Positions 1 through 10,407 of a stretch of DNA of 33,663 nucleotides are shown one piece after another. Origin of the DNA: Streptomycetaceae bacterium (GTDB lineage: Bacteria > Actinomycetota > Actinomycetes > Nanopelagicales > Nanopelagicaceae); contig OMHY01000001.1 in the NCBI GenBank assembly GCA_900298985.1, positions 1-33,663 on the forward strand, in the 5' to 3' direction. The notes below the pieces were generated by a model. The model saw only the letters and a program-made list of their open reading frames with translations, searched no databases and had not been told where the DNA came from. Every line of letters starts with the position of its first letter. The first letter of the stretch is position 1. A program made the position numbers and the translations under genes.

Positions 1-1
1 A

Positions 2-3000
2 GATTCCGAGAAACAAGGTCGAGGTGAAATTCCCCGAATTTCCGGACTAGAAGAAATTTTTGAAGAGATTTCTCCAATTGAAGATTTTCATGGCGCAATG
101 TCATTGTCATTTTTCAAAACTCAAATTGAATATCCTCGAAATACTGATGGGGATTGTGAAGAACCTGCAATTAATAAATGTGCTAAGTGCCGTGAGGCTT
201 ACATTTTAAAATGTAAAGATCGTGATATGACTTATGCAGCTTCTTTATATGTAGAAGCAGAATTCACCAACAACAATACTGGTGAAATTAAACAACAAAC
301 TGTTTACATGGGTGAATTTCCATTAATGACACCTCGTGGAACCTTTATCGTAAATGGAACTGAACGTGTAGTGGTATCTCAAATTGTTCGTTCCCCTGGC
401 GTTTACTTTGAAAGAGATATTGAAAAAGGTTCTGACAAAGATTTATTCACCGCCAAGATAATTCCAAGTCGTGGTGCTTGGTTAGAGTTTGAAGTAGATA
501 AAAAAGATATGGTTGGAGTGCGCATTGATCGTAAGCGTAAACAATCAGTAACTATTTTCTTAAAGGCACTTGGTTGGACAGATGATCAGATTCGAGAAGA
601 GTTTGGCGATTTTGAATCAATGATGCAAACTTTAGAAAAAGATAATGCACATACTCAAGATGATGCATTGTTAGATATCTATCGCAAAATGCGTCCAGGT
701 GAACCACCAACCAAAGAAGCCGCACAAAACTTAATTGAAAATCTTTACTTCAATGTCAAGAGATATGATTTAGCAAAAGTGGGCCGCTTTAAATTAAATC
801 AAAAATTGGGCTTGGAATTAGATTTAAATAAAGGTTTAATTACTATTGAAGATATTGTGGCCACAATTCGATATTTAGTGTCTCTTCATCGTGGCGATGC
901 CATATTGGAATATGGCAAGCAGGTACGAGTAGAGGTAGATGATATTGACCACTTTGGAAATCGTCGTTTACGTACAGTGGGAGAATTGATTCAAAACCAA
1001 GTACGAACTGGTCTAGGACGTATGGAAAGAGTTGTGCGGGAAAGAATGACAACTCAAGATGTGGAAGCAATTACTCCACAAACATTAATAAACATCAGAC
1101 CAGTAGTTGCATCCATTAAAGAATTTTTTGGAACATCACAACTTTCTCAGTTTATGGATCAAACCAATCCACTTTCAGGTATGACACATAAGCGTCGTCT
1201 ATCAGCACTTGGACCTGGTGGTTTATCTAGAGAACGAGCTGGCTTTGAAGTTCGTGACGTACACCCATCTCACTATGGTCGTATGTGTCCAATTGAAACT
1301 CCAGAAGGTCCAAACATTGGATTGATTGGTTCCTTTGCAACTTATGCAAGAGTTACTCCATTTGGATTTATTGAAACTCCATATCGCAAAGTTGAAAAAG
1401 GTCGAGTCACAGACAAGATTGATTATCTAACTGGTGATGAAGAAGATGAACATATTATTGCGCAAGCAAATGCACCGCTAACTGCTGAAAATCATTTTGC
1501 AGAACCACGTGTTCTAGTTCGTCGTCGTGGTGGCGAAGTTGAATATATCCATGCAGATGAAGTTGATTACATGGATGTTTCACCAAGACAAATGGTTTCA
1601 GTTGCAACTGCAATGATTCCATTCTTGGAACATGATGATGCAAACCGTGCATTGATGGGTTCAAACATGATGCGTCAAGCAGTTCCATTGATTCAAGCAG
1701 AAAGCCCATTAGTTGGAACAGGTATGGAATATCGCGCAGCTATTGATGGCGGCGATGTATTACTTGCAACTAATTCTGGTGTAGTTACTGAAGTTGATGC
1801 AGATGAAGTAACTGTGATGAACGATAATGGAAGTTATCAACGCTACCGCTTAGATAAATTTACTCGCTCCAATCAAGGCACTAGCCGCAACCAAAAAGTA
1901 AGAGTTGCAAAAGGTGATCGAATTGAAGTGGGAACTGTATTGGCTGATGGTCCTTCTACTGATCAAGGTGAGATGGCCTTAGGTAAAAACCTACTTGTTG
2001 CTTTCATGTCTTGGGAAGGTCATAACTATGAAGATGCGATTATCTTGTCCCAAAGACTGGTGCAAGATGATGTATTGACCTCAATACATATTGAAGAATA
2101 TGAAGTAGATGCTCGTGACACAAAGCTGGGACCGGAAGAAATTACTCGTGACATTCCAAATGTTTCCGAAGAAGTGTTGAAGGATTTGGATGAGCGCGGA
2201 ATTATTCGAGTTGGTGCAGATGTGGTGCCCGGAGATATTTTGGTTGGAAAGGTAACACCGAAAGGTGAAACTGAATTAACTCCAGAAGAGCGCTTGCTTC
2301 GTGCAATTTTCGGTGAGAAAGCTCGTGAAGTTCGAGATACCTCTTTGAAAGTCCCGCACGGTGAATCTGGAAAAATTATTGATGTCCGAGTTTTTGATGC
2401 GGAAGATGGATATGAACTACCAGCTGGTGTGAACCAAGTTGTTCGGGTCTATGTAGCTCAAAAACGTAAAATTCAAGATGGGGATAAGTTAGCGGGAAGA
2501 CATGGAAATAAAGGTGTTATTTCTAAGATCTTGCCAGTTGAAGATATGCCATTTCTAGAAGATGGAACACCAGTAGATGTAGTACTAAATCCACTTGGAG
2601 TTCCAGGCCGTATGAATGTGGGCCAAATATTGGAAACACATTTAGGTTGGGTTGCAAAATCAGGTTGGAAAGTTGATTCCAATGAAGATTGGGCAAGCAG
2701 CTTAAAAGAAATTGGTTTAGATACTGCAAATCCGGGCACTCGCGTTGCCACACCTGTTTTTGATGGTGCGAAAGAAGAAGAGTTAATGGGATTGCTGCAC
2801 TCTACTTTGCCAAATAAAGATGGAATTAAATTAGTTGGCGCAAATGGAAAAGCACAACTTTATGATGGTAGAACTGGTGAGCCATATCGTCAACCAATCA
2901 CAGTTGGATATATGTATATCTTGAAGTTACATCACTTGGTAGATGACAAGATTCACGCACGTTCCACCGGTCCATACTCCATGATTACACAACAACCACT

Positions 3001-3361
3001 TGGTGGAAAAGCACAATTCGGTGGTCAGCGATTTGGAGAAATGGAAGTGTGGGCATTGGAAGCTTACGGTGCCGCTTATACCTTACAAGAACTGCTTACA
3101 ATTAAATCTGATGACGTGTTAGGTCGCGTTAAAGTTTATGAAGCAATTGTTAAAGGTGAAAATATTCCAGAACCAGGTATTCCAGAATCATTCAAAGTAT
3201 TGGTTAAGGAAATGCAATCACTATGTCTAAACGTCGAAGTACTTTCATCTGAAGGTGTTGCAATTGAAATGCGTGATACCGATGAAGAAGTATTCCGTAC
3301 CGCTGAAGAACTTGGCATTAACTTGTCTCGCATCGAGCCAAGCAGTGTTGAAGAAGTTTAA
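2..3361 (+). CDS. rpoB: RNA polymerase beta subunit, 5' end outside window
   Basis: Beta subunit of DNA-directed RNA polymerase; with beta' it forms the catalytic core. The reading frame is open from base 2, before the first ATG at 98, and the residues encoded there (an [14 protein letters not shown] block) match the actinobacterial beta subunit, so the gene begins upstream of the window and 98 is not the true start. The rifampicin-binding region lies at about 1130-1310 ([24 protein letters not shown]) and carries the usual drug-sensitive residues (D of FMDQ, H of THKRR, S of RLSAL). The GRHGNKG motif and the C-terminal [20 protein letters not shown] block are present. It ends 49 bases before rpoC and is surely co-transcribed with it. 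Confidence 0.97.
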   Translation, partial: DSEKQGRGEIPRISGLEEIFEEISPIEDFHGAMSLSFFKTQIEYPRNTDGDCEEPAINKCAKCREAYILKCKDRDMTYAASLYVEAEFTNNNTGEIKQQTVYMGEFPLMTPRGTFIVNGTERVVVSQIVRSPGVYFERDIEKGSDKDLFTAKIIPSRGAWLEFEVDKKDMVGVRIDRKRKQSVTIFLKALGWTDDQIREEFGDFESMMQTLEKDNAHTQDDALLDIYRKMRPGEPPTKEAAQNLIENLYFNVKRYDLAKVGRFKLNQKLGLELDLNKGLITIEDIVATIRYLVSLHRGDAILEYGKQVRVEVDDIDHFGNRRLRTVGELIQNQVRTGLGRMERVVRERMTTQDVEAITPQTLINIRPVVASIKEFFGTSQLSQFMDQTNPLSGMTHKRRLSALGPGGLSRERAGFEVRDVHPSHYGRMCPIETPEGPNIGLIGSFATYARVTPFGFIETPYRKVEKGRVTDKIDYLTGDEEDEHIIAQANAPLTAENHFAEPRVLVRRRGGEVEYIHADEVDYMDVSPRQMVSVATAMIPFLEHDDANRALMGSNMMRQAVPLIQAESPLVGTGMEYRAAIDGGDVLLATNSGVVTEVDADEVTVMNDNGSYQRYRLDKFTRSNQGTSRNQKVRVAKGDRIEVGTVLADGPSTDQGEMALGKNLLVAFMSWEGHNYEDAIILSQRLVQDDVLTSIHIEEYEVDARDTKLGPEEITRDIPNVSEEVLKDLDERGIIRVGADVVPGDILVGKVTPKGETELTPEERLLRAIFGEKAREVRDTSLKVPHGESGKIIDVRVFDAEDGYELPAGVNQVVRVYVAQKRKIQDGDKLAGRHGNKGVISKILPVEDMPFLEDGTPVDVVLNPLGVPGRMNVGQILETHLGWVAKSGWKVDSNEDWASSLKEIGLDTANPGTRVATPVFDGAKEEELMGLLHSTLPNKDGIKLVGANGKAQLYDGRTGEPYRQPITVGYMYILKLHHLVDDKIHARSTGPYSMITQQPLGGKAQFGGQRFGEMEVWALEAYGAAYTLQELLTIKSDDVLGRVKVYEAIVKGENIPEPGIPESFKVLVKEMQSLCLNVEVLSSEGVAIEMRDTDEEVFRTAEELGINLSRIEPSSVEEV

Positions 3362-3410
3362 GAAACAGTAAAGCTAGCAGAATTAGAAAAATTAAAGGAT
3401 AGGAAAACTA

Positions 3411-6400
3411 ATGTTAGATGTTAATTTTTTTGACGAATTGCGAATTGGTCTAGCTTCTACTGAAAACATTCGCCAGTGGTCACACGGTGAGGTAAAGAAG
3501 CCAGAAACAATTAACTACCGTACGTTGAAGCCAGAAAAAGATGGTCTCTTTGATGAAAAGATTTTTGGACCAACTCGTGATTGGGAATGTTATTGCGGTA
3601 AATATAAGAGAGTTAGATTCAAAGGAATCATTTGTGAGCGTTGCGGCGTGGAAGTTACTCGTGCCAAGGTTCGACGTGAGCGAATGGGCCATATTGAATT
3701 AGCAGCACCAGTAACACATATTTGGTATTTCAAAGGTGTGCCATCTCGTTTAGGTTACTTATTAGATCTTGCTCCAAAAGATTTAGAAAAAGTAATTTAT
3801 TTTGCTGCATATATGATTACTGAAGTTGATACTGAAGCTCGTGCGGAAGATATGCCAGCTTTAGAAAAGCGTCACTTGGCAGATATCAAGCGAATTGAAA
3901 ACAAAAGAGATGCCGAGGTTGATACTCGTACTAAGAAATTAGAAGAGGATCTATCTGAACTTGAAGGTGAAGGAGCAAAAGCAGAAGCTCGTCGAAAAGT
4001 ACGGGAAGCTGCAGAGCGTGAAATCAAAGCGGTTCGGGATAAAGCACAAAGAGATCTAGATCGTTTAGAGGATGTATGGGTTCGCTTCAAGAATTTGAAA
4101 GTTCAAGATCTTGAAGGTGATGAACAACTTTATCGGGAAATGCGCGATCGCTATGGTGTTTATTTCAAAGGTGACATGGGTGCATCCGCTATTAAGCGTC
4201 GCCTAGAAACTTTTGATTTAGAAGCAGAGTTTGCAGCACTTACAGATCTATCTCAAAATGGAAAAGGTCAAAAGAAGACCCGTGCAATTAAGAGATTGAA
4301 AGTTGTATCTTCATTTCTAAATACTAGAAACCATCCAACCTCAATGGTTTTGGATTGTGTGCCAGTTATTCCACCAGATTTGCGCCCAATGGTGCAATTA
4401 GATGGTGGAAGATTTGCTACCTCTGATTTAAATGATTTGTATCGTCGTGTAATTAACCGCAACAATCGTTTGAAGCGTTTGGTTGATTTAGGTGCACCAG
4501 AAATTATTGTCAACAATGAAAAGCGTATGTTGCAAGAAGCAGTCGATGCTTTGTTTGATAATGGTCGTCGCGGTCGTCCAGTAACTGGACCGGGTAACCG
4601 TGCCTTGAAATCACTTTCTGATATGTTGAAAGGAAAGCAAGGACGTTTCCGTCAAAACCTACTTGGAAAACGTGTAGATTATTCTGGCCGTTCCGTAATT
4701 GTGGTTGGACCACAATTGAAATTACATCAATGCGGTTTGCCAAAACAAATGGCATTGGAATTGTTCAAGCCTTTTGTAATGAAGCGATTGGTTGACTTAA
4801 ATCATGCGCAAAACATTAAATCTGCAAAGAGAATGGTGGAACGTGCACGTCCAGTAGTTTGGGATGTTTTAGAAGAAGTTATTTCAGAGCATCCAGTATT
4901 ACTTAACCGCGCACCGACTTTGCACCGTTTAGGTATTCAAGCATTTGAACCGCAATTAGTTGAAGGTAAAGCTATTCAAATTCACCCATTAGTTTGTACC
5001 GCTTTTAACGCAGACTTTGATGGTGACCAGATGGCAGTTCACCTACCACTTTCTGCAGAAGCACAAGCTGAAGCCAGAATTTTGATGCTTTCTAGTAACA
5101 ATATTCTTTCTCCTGGATCTGGTCGTCCAATTACCACTCCTACCCAGGATATGGTTTTGGGACTTTATTTCTTGACTTCTCTACGTGAAAATCAAGAAGG
5201 AGAAGGTCGTTCATTCTCCTCAGTTGCAGAAGCACTCATGGCTTATGATCAAAGAACATTGTCTTTACAAGCAAAAATTAAAATTGCAGTAAATGTTAAA
5301 GGTCAAAAAGTTGTACGGGAAACTACTTTGGGAAGAGAAATTTTCAATGAAGTTTTGCCAGAAGGTTTCCGTTATGTTGATTACGATGTAACTAAAAAAT
5401 TATTAGGACAAATTGTTGATGATTTGGCTGAAGGATTTCCAAAAGTTGTAGTTGCACAAACACTAGATAACCTAAAGGCTCTAGGCTTCTATTGGGCAAC
5501 TCGTGCTGGCATCACAATTGCTATTGAAGATGTAGTAACTCCAGATCGAAAGAAAGAGATTTTGGAAGGCTATGAAGTCAAAGCAGAAAAAGTTCAATCA
5601 CAATATGAAAAAGGTTTGATTACTGATGATGAACGTCGTCAGGAATTGATTGAGATTTGGACTAGTGCAACTGGTGATGTTGCTAAAGCAATGGAAGATA
5701 ATTTCCCAAAGACCAATCCAGTTTGGATGATGGTTTTCTCTGGTGCGCGTGGAAATATGATGCAAGTTCGTCAAATTGCAGGTATGCGTGGACTAGTTGC
5801 TAACCCAAAGGGTGAAATTATTCCAAGACCTATTAAATCTAACTTCCGTGAAGGACTTTCAGTTTTGGAATACTTCATTGCAACTCACGGTGCTCGTAAA
5901 GGTCTAGCTGATACTGCACTTCGTACTGCAGACTCAGGTTATTTAACTCGTCGTCTTTGCGACGTGGCACAAGATGTAATCATTCGTGAAGAAGATTGCG
6001 GAACTGATCGAGGACTTAACTTAGCAATTGCACGCAGTGTAAATGGCAAGTTAGTAAAAGATGATCATGTCGATACCTCCATCTTTGGTCGCAACTTGGC
6101 AGAGGATGCAGCAGTTGATGGCAAAGTAATTCTTAAAGCTGGAACCGATTTAGGCGATAAGAACATTGATTCTTTAGTTGATGCAGGTATTGCAGAAGTT
6201 AAAGTTCGTTCTGTATTAACTTGCGATAGCAAAGTTGGACAATGTGCAATGTGTTATGGCCGCTCCATGGCAACTGGAAAATTAGTTGATGTGGGTGAAG
6301 CAGTTGGAATTATTGCAGCACAATCTATTGGTGAGCCTGGTACTCAGTTAACAATGCGTACCTTCCACACTGGTGGAGTTGCTGGTGATGACATCACTCA

Positions 6401-7223
6401 TGGTTTGCCTCGTGTAGTTGAGTTGTTTGAAGCTCGTACTCCAAAAGGTGTCGCTCCAATTGCAGAAACTGCCGGTGTAGTTTCCTTCTTGGAAGATGCT
6501 AAAGGCAAGAAAATAATTGTTACTCCAGAAGATGGTGGCGAAGCAGTTGCATATCCAATTACTCGTCGTCAAAAGTTAATGGTTGATGAAAATATGAAGG
6601 TGGGAGTTGGACAACAACTAGTTGTTGGTGCAATTGATCCAAAGCAAGTACTTCGTATTCTTGGACCACGCCAAACTCAAATTCACTTAGTAACTGAAAT
6701 TCAAGAAGTTTATCGTTCACAAGGTGTATCAATTCACGATAAGCACATTGAAATTATTGTGCGCCAAATGTTAAAGCGCATTACAGTTCTAGAACCTGGT
6801 GATACTGATTTGCTTCCTGGTGAATTAGTAGAGCGTCAACGATTTGAAAATGAAAATCGTCGCGTGGTTGCAACTGGTGGAAAAGCAGCATCTGGTCGTC
6901 CAGAGTTAATGGGTATTACCAAAGCATCTTTGGCTACTGATTCCTGGTTATCTGCCGCTTCCTTCCAAGAAACTACTAAGGTTCTTACTGATGCAGCTTT
7001 GTCAGAAAAGAGCGATCCACTTCTTGGTCTAAAAGAAAACGTCATCATTGGTAAGTTGATTCCTGCCGGTACTGGTTTAGCTCGTTATCGCAACGTTAAA
7101 GTTGAACCTACTGAGGAAGCAAAGGCTGCGGTTTACGCTGCTTATGATGAGTTTGAATACACTCCATTTGAATCCAAAGGATCAGGTGAAGCTGTTCGAC
7201 TTGATGATCTAGAAGTTCGTTAA
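3411..7223 (+). CDS. rpoC: RNA polymerase beta' subunit
   Basis: Beta' subunit, 1270 residues, carrying the catalytic magnesium site. The N-terminal zinc ribbon is visible as C60, C62, C75 and C78. The absolutely conserved NADFDGDQM motif begins at residue 533, so D535, D537 and D539 hold the catalytic Mg. A second Cys4 site is formed by the DCGT, LTC and GQCAMC segments in the C-terminal third. The charged, coiled-coil-rich segment at about residues 150-230 is typical of Actinobacteria. ATG start with AAAGGATAGG upstream. It follows rpoB after 49 bases and is closed by a clear terminator, so rpoBC transcription probably ends here and does not run into the accessory genes. Confidence 0.98.
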   Translation: MLDVNFFDELRIGLASTENIRQWSHGEVKKPETINYRTLKPEKDGLFDEKIFGPTRDWECYCGKYKRVRFKGIICERCGVEVTRAKVRRERMGHIELAAPVTHIWYFKGVPSRLGYLLDLAPKDLEKVIYFAAYMITEVDTEARAEDMPALEKRHLADIKRIENKRDAEVDTRTKKLEEDLSELEGEGAKAEARRKVREAAEREIKAVRDKAQRDLDRLEDVWVRFKNLKVQDLEGDEQLYREMRDRYGVYFKGDMGASAIKRRLETFDLEAEFAALTDLSQNGKGQKKTRAIKRLKVVSSFLNTRNHPTSMVLDCVPVIPPDLRPMVQLDGGRFATSDLNDLYRRVINRNNRLKRLVDLGAPEIIVNNEKRMLQEAVDALFDNGRRGRPVTGPGNRALKSLSDMLKGKQGRFRQNLLGKRVDYSGRSVIVVGPQLKLHQCGLPKQMALELFKPFVMKRLVDLNHAQNIKSAKRMVERARPVVWDVLEEVISEHPVLLNRAPTLHRLGIQAFEPQLVEGKAIQIHPLVCTAFNADFDGDQMAVHLPLSAEAQAEARILMLSSNNILSPGSGRPITTPTQDMVLGLYFLTSLRENQEGEGRSFSSVAEALMAYDQRTLSLQAKIKIAVNVKGQKVVRETTLGREIFNEVLPEGFRYVDYDVTKKLLGQIVDDLAEGFPKVVVAQTLDNLKALGFYWATRAGITIAIEDVVTPDRKKEILEGYEVKAEKVQSQYEKGLITDDERRQELIEIWTSATGDVAKAMEDNFPKTNPVWMMVFSGARGNMMQVRQIAGMRGLVANPKGEIIPRPIKSNFREGLSVLEYFIATHGARKGLADTALRTADSGYLTRRLCDVAQDVIIREEDCGTDRGLNLAIARSVNGKLVKDDHVDTSIFGRNLAEDAAVDGKVILKAGTDLGDKNIDSLVDAGIAEVKVRSVLTCDSKVGQCAMCYGRSMATGKLVDVGEAVGIIAAQSIGEPGTQLTMRTFHTGGVAGDDITHGLPRVVELFEARTPKGVAPIAETAGVVSFLEDAKGKKIIVTPEDGGEAVAYPITRRQKLMVDENMKVGVGQQLVVGAIDPKQVLRILGPRQTQIHLVTEIQEVYRSQGVSIHDKHIEIIVRQMLKRITVLEPGDTDLLPGELVERQRFENENRRVVATGGKAASGRPELMGITKASLATDSWLSAASFQETTKVLTDAALSEKSDPLLGLKENVIIGKLIPAGTGLARYRNVKVEPTEEAKAAVYAAYDEFEYTPFESKGSGEAVRLDDLEVR

Positions 7224-7242
7224 TAAAACTTACTTTCTAATT

Positions 7243-7275
7243 AAAAAGCACTGGGTGAAAATCCAGTGCTTTTTT
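7243..7275 (+). terminator. Rho-independent terminator of rpoBC
   Basis: Perfect GCACTGG / CCAGTGC stem (7248-7254 with 7263-7269), eight-base loop, A-tract on the 5' side and a run of six T on the 3' side. It begins 20 bases after the rpoC stop and is the clearest intrinsic terminator in the window. The A/T tracts would let it act in both directions. Confidence 0.9.
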
Positions 7276-7329
7276 CTTGTTACTATTAATTACTTGCTAA
7301 CTGCAATTTAAAAGATTAAAGGAATTAAA

Positions 7330-7794
7330 TTGGAACTTACCCCCGCTAGTTACACAGTAACTCGATTAATTAATTCACCAATTGAAAATGTTTATGAGGC
7401 ATGGACCAACCCCGATCAATTAGCTACTTGGTACGGACCAGTTGGTTTAACTTGCCCGAGAGAATCGGTAACTCTGGATGTGAAAGTTGGTGGAAATTGG
7501 AGTGCCACAGTTGTTGATCCAACTGGCGGTCAACATCAATTCAAAGGGGAGTTTCGAGAGGTAATTCCATTGGAAAAACTCATCTACACTTTAGATTATT
7601 CAAATCCGGCAATGCCAAATATGCCTAAATATCCAGATGGTTTGCATGAAGTAGTTACCTTAACTTTTGAGAATAAAAATGGTTCTACTCAACTAACATT
7701 TCATCAAGATGGTTTTCTTCCTGAGAAACAAGTCCCACTTGCTCAAGCAGGTATGGAAAGTTATTTTGATTCTTTGGTTAATTTTCTTAATTAA
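7330..7794 (+). CDS. SRPBCC / AHSA1-like domain protein
   Basis: A 154-residue protein of the START-like SRPBCC superfamily, closest in style to the AHSA1 (activator of Hsp90 ATPase homologue 1-like) group. Visible hallmarks are an N-terminal strand and helix with an EAWTNPDQLATWYGP segment, which matches the family pattern of W-T-x-P followed by W-[WY]-G-P, then a GGNW turn and a C-terminal long helix (QVPLAQAGMESYFDSLVNFL). These proteins form a helix-grip fold with a hydrophobic cavity; in bacteria the ligand or partner is usually unknown, and nothing here identifies it. The TTG start is chosen because AAAGGA lies six bases upstream. The gene lies just after the rpoC terminator, so it needs its own promoter or read-through. 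Confidence 0.8.
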   Translation: MELTPASYTVTRLINSPIENVYEAWTNPDQLATWYGPVGLTCPRESVTLDVKVGGNWSATVVDPTGGQHQFKGEFREVIPLEKLIYTLDYSNPAMPNMPKYPDGLHEVVTLTFENKNGSTQLTFHQDGFLPEKQVPLAQAGMESYFDSLVNFLN

Positions 7795-7821
7795 ATTCTA
7801 GAATTGAGGTAGGTTATTAAA

Positions 7822-7959
7822 GTGGAAAACAAAGATTCAAACAACAATCAAACTCCTTCCAATTCATCAAACAGTGATAAAAGAATTCCGAGAAGTGTTC
7901 CCAAGCCTATAATGAAAACTTTGAATAAAGGTATCAGCCTTAATCAGCTTGGTAAGTAA
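7822..7959 (+). CDS. Small uncharacterised protein, 45 residues
   Basis: Frame of 45 codons starting at GTG, with GAGGT and AGG about 8 to 11 bases upstream. The first half is a polar, Asn/Ser-rich low-complexity stretch; the second half is basic and more ordered-looking (KRIPRSVPKPIMKT, then LNKGISLNQLGK). No signal peptide, membrane segment or cysteine is seen. It begins 27 bases after the SRPBCC gene, so the two may be co-transcribed, and it ends two bases from the 3' end of the convergent GNAT gene. I do not recognise the family. The good ribosome binding site and tight fit between neighbours favour a real gene, but it is short enough to be chance. Confidence 0.5.
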   Translation: MENKDSNNNQTPSNSSNSDKRIPRSVPKPIMKTLNKGISLNQLGK

Positions 7960-7960
7960 T

Positions 7961-8722
7961 TTATAGTTTTGAATAATAGACAAACTCATCAACCAAAGTA
8001 AAACCAACTGATTCATAAACATGCTTGGCAGTATCATTAAAATGCCAAACCCCAAGACATAGATCCGGATAACCTAAATGGTAAGAGGTAGCGACCAAAC
8101 GATTTACAAACTCTTTACCTATACCTTTTCCACGAAGATTTTGATTTACTGCAATGGATTGCGCAGCTAATTTCCCTGATTCCCATTTAGATAGCGCACC
8201 AATAGCAACAATTTCATCTGCCCCATCTAGCATCGCAGCCCAGCATTGAACCTCTTCTTCGCCTGGCCAAGTGGAAGCTCCATCAAAGTTTTCCTCTAAG
8301 AATTTCTTTATTTTTGGAAAATGTTCTGGAGAGTTCAAATTGTCTAGTGGTGTTAAAGAAGCATGATTTTTGGTATTAATAAGGTATGCATCCCAGCGCC
8401 CATCTTCAACAAAGGTCTTATCTGCTACCGTTTTCAGGAAATCTGGATCTTTGGCATTTGCAGAGATGGAAAAATGGTTCCAATTAGAATTGAAAGGGGC
8501 ATCTTCCCCAACACCCATTCCATAGAGGCCTTTTTCACCATCTTTTCGGGTTGCGCTAAAACTAGAATTCTTTATTGAGGCCTCAACAAAATGCTCTTTG
8601 GGGAACCAAAACTCTAGAAAATTAGGGGAGCCATAAAGTTCATAGGCCCAATGTAAAGAAATCTCATAACTCTTAGTGGTTAAGGCTTGCGACATTAGTA
8701 AATAATAGGATTTTTCAGACAA
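7961..8722 (-). CDS. GNAT-family N-acetyltransferase
   Basis: A 253-residue protein whose C-terminal half is a GNAT acetyl-CoA-dependent acyltransferase domain: beta-4 strand (QSIAVNQNL), pyrophosphate-binding loop R197-G-K-G-I-G202, and the final helix-strand motif (AKHVYESVGFTLV). The N-terminal ~130 residues are not recognisable to me and may be a degenerate second GNAT repeat or a substrate-binding extension. The acceptor cannot be predicted. The given start is TTG, with AAGGA 13 bases upstream, slightly far; an internal ATG at 8695 has no Shine-Dalgarno sequence. It is convergent with the 45-residue gene and faces away from the AT-rich region and the RloC-like gene. Confidence 0.82.
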   Translation of the reverse strand: MSEKSYYLLMSQALTTKSYEISLHWAYELYGSPNFLEFWFPKEHFVEASIKNSSFSATRKDGEKGLYGMGVGEDAPFNSNWNHFSISANAKDPDFLKTVADKTFVEDGRWDAYLINTKNHASLTPLDNLNSPEHFPKIKKFLEENFDGASTWPGEEEVQCWAAMLDGADEIVAIGALSKWESGKLAAQSIAVNQNLRGKGIGKEFVNRLVATSYHLGYPDLCLGVWHFNDTAKHVYESVGFTLVDEFVYYSKL

Positions 8723-8769
8723 TAAGCAAAATAAATCCTTGCCGAAATCTACAATCTAGTTAGATTCCA

Positions 8770-8787
8770 AATAATGTAATCATTATT
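8770..8787. repeat. Inverted repeat, operator-like
   Basis: Perfect AATAATG / CATTATT inverted repeat with a four-base TAAT spacer, lying about 48 bases upstream of the acetyltransferase start. Size and symmetry fit a dimeric repressor operator, but in such AT-rich DNA a chance palindrome is possible. Confidence 0.35.
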
Positions 8788-8958
8788 AATGGAAGGTAGT
8801 ACATTGAAAAAAGTATTAATAAAACAAACTAAAAACTAATGTATAAGCTTGATAAACCATTTGGAGCTCACTTCAAAAATAACTAGACAATCAAAAAATA
8901 GAACTAATTAGAAGTAGAAAATTAAAAATCATAATTTTATATGAAACTAGACCTAAAC

Positions 8959-9057
8959 TCATAAAACAAATAAGAGTAACCCGGCTACAGGAATTAATAG
9001 AATACCAAAAGTCCAAATTATCCAAAATATGGTATTTCTATTTGTCGTACTGAACAC
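8959..9057 (-). CDS. Possible small single-pass membrane peptide, 32 residues
   Basis: A GTG-started frame of 32 codons. The first nine residues are polar with one Arg (TTNRN); the rest is a continuous hydrophobic run (IFWIIWTFGILL, then AGLLLFVL) up to the stop, long enough to span a membrane once. A stop codon lies just before the GTG, so the frame cannot be longer. The Shine-Dalgarno match is weak (AGG about 12 bases upstream). The shape resembles small hydrophobic toxins or membrane microproteins, but it could equally be a remnant of a larger membrane protein. It is divergent from the RloC-like gene. Low confidence. Confidence 0.3.
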   Translation of the reverse strand: MFSTTNRNTIFWIIWTFGILLIPVAGLLLFVL

Positions 9058-9114
9058 TTACATTTGTTGCCTAAGCCAACGCCTTGGATCAATTTTCATA
9101 GAGAAGGAAAAAAT

Positions 9115-10359
9115 TTGATTAAAAAACTTACTTTGATAAAGATAAACAATTTTGACAAGTTTGAAATTACAGATAATAGCTTTAATATAAATAAAATAGA
9201 AAATGATAAATATGCAAATTTCAACTTAGTTTTTGGATTTAATGGCTCAGGCAAAACCACCATAAGTAAATCTTTATCACTATATAGTCCAAATAATTGG
9301 ATGTCAGATGAACTAAAAACTGAATTAGCAAAGGGCCTTGGGATTGAAAATGCTGGAAGTGAGATTCGCCTAAATAATTCAAATAACACCATCAGAACAA
9401 TAAACAACTTTCCCATAAAAAATATATTTGTGTTCAATAAAGAATTTGTTAACAGTCACGTATTCAATGGTGTTGAAGATAGAAAAAGCACAGTAAATCA
9501 AAAAGGTGCTAAGATAAAAAGTACCACCTTGAAAGATTTAGAAAAAAATATTATAGAGGCCAACAAAAAAATCAAGGAGCTCCAAGATAAGCAAAATAAT
9601 ATTAATGAAAAATTGAACTTATACCTCTTAGAAGGTCAAGAAAAATTGAGGATATATCTAGATTATGGGGCAAAGTTAACTCACAAAAAAATAGAAGAAT
9701 TCGTGAACGTAGAACTAGTTGACCTAGTGACAGCAGAAGGGGAAATTGAAGTAAAAGGAAATCTATTCAAAAATTCCAAATTCGAAGATCGGATATCTGA
9801 AAATTTGTCAAGATTGCATAAGATAACATTGGATTTTCAGGTCGAAAATTATGAATCAATTTTAGCCTTTTTATCAAAATCGACAGGTGACAAAATTGCT
9901 ACTGATTTACGAGAGCGTCTTGAAATTTTGAAAATAGATTATGAAGAGTCTTCGATCGGAGACTGGATTAAAACTTCTCAAAAATTGTTAACGTTAGTTC
10001 ATACTAGTGATAAAGACTTTTGCCCCACTTGTGGAAGTAACATCAAATTAATTTTGGAAGACTTAATTGGTGACTATGATAGATATTTTCAGATTTCAGA
10101 TATACATTTCTCTTCAACTCTAAGCTCATTTAAAGATGTTTTTAGATCATTTAGTTCTTTATTAAAAGAGGCATTGATTCAGATTGAAAATTTAAAGATG
10201 ATTTACCAAATATTTGACAATCAAGACGTAATTTTGAACATACGACAACTGGAAAATCGAATAAACAATCATTTAGCCTTTGTATCTGATTTTGAAAATT
10301 CACTTGTGGAAAAAGAGGCAAACCCAACAAAATCTAAATTTATAAAACTACCAACTTAG
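9115..10359 (+). CDS. RloC-like ATPase, N-terminal fragment (414 residues)
   Basis: N-terminal half of an ABC/SMC-like ATPase of the AAA_13 family. Walker A is G41-F-N-G-S-G-K47-T-T. The family-typical VFNKEFV...VF segment follows near residues 107-118. A Lys/Glu/Asn-rich coiled coil comes next, then a C303-P-T-C306-G motif after a W...L...HTSDKDF lead-in, equivalent to the zinc hook of RloC, then a second helical arm. The chosen TTG start at 9115 has AGAAGGA six bases upstream and gives the family-like opening MIKKLTLIKINNF; an upstream TTG at 9064 is open but adds 17 atypical residues. The frame ends at TAG 10357, in the descending coiled-coil arm, so this piece alone has no signature motif or Walker B and cannot form a complete ATPase. 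Confidence 0.75.
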   Translation: MIKKLTLIKINNFDKFEITDNSFNINKIENDKYANFNLVFGFNGSGKTTISKSLSLYSPNNWMSDELKTELAKGLGIENAGSEIRLNNSNNTIRTINNFPIKNIFVFNKEFVNSHVFNGVEDRKSTVNQKGAKIKSTTLKDLEKNIIEANKKIKELQDKQNNINEKLNLYLLEGQEKLRIYLDYGAKLTHKKIEEFVNVELVDLVTAEGEIEVKGNLFKNSKFEDRISENLSRLHKITLDFQVENYESILAFLSKSTGDKIATDLRERLEILKIDYEESSIGDWIKTSQKLLTLVHTSDKDFCPTCGSNIKLILEDLIGDYDRYFQISDIHFSSTLSSFKDVFRSFSSLLKEALIQIENLKMIYQIFDNQDVILNIRQLENRINNHLAFVSDFENSLVEKEANPTKSKFIKLPT

Positions 10360-10407
10360 AATGGGTGCGTAGATGTCCATAGAAATGTAGTAGATACATT
10401 AAACTTA

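Larger units (their letters stand above)
8723..9114. other. AT-rich intergenic region between GNAT and RloC-like gene
   Basis: Divergent intergenic region of about 390 bases, clearly more AT-rich than the housekeeping genes. It holds an inverted repeat at 8770-8787, a possible 32-codon membrane peptide on the minus strand (8959-9057) and the ribosome binding site of the RloC-like gene. Two very short plus-strand frames (ATG 8789, 16 codons, GGAAGG before an internal TTG; ATG 8839, 15 codons) look like chance or gene remnants. A TTATTT, 17 bases, TAGATT arrangement on the minus strand could be a weak promoter for the acetyltransferase. No integrase, tRNA or insertion-sequence end is visible. 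Confidence 0.6.

Noticed and set aside
8363-8578. 71-codon plus-strand frame inside the acetyltransferase gene
   Set aside because: Antisense to a convincing GNAT gene, no ribosome binding site or homology.
8789-8839. 16-codon ORF with GGAAGG near its start
   Set aside because: Too short to judge, no recognisable sequence; mentioned only within the intergenic entry.
9064-9114. Upstream TTG start for the ATPase
   Set aside because: The extra 17 residues do not resemble the family N-terminus, and the TTG at 9115 has a well-spaced AGAAGGA.
10357-10359. Recoding of TAG as an amino acid genome-wide
   Set aside because: Several genes here end naturally at TAG (for example rpsG and rplE), so TAG is a normal stop; only the RloC-like frame is interrupted.
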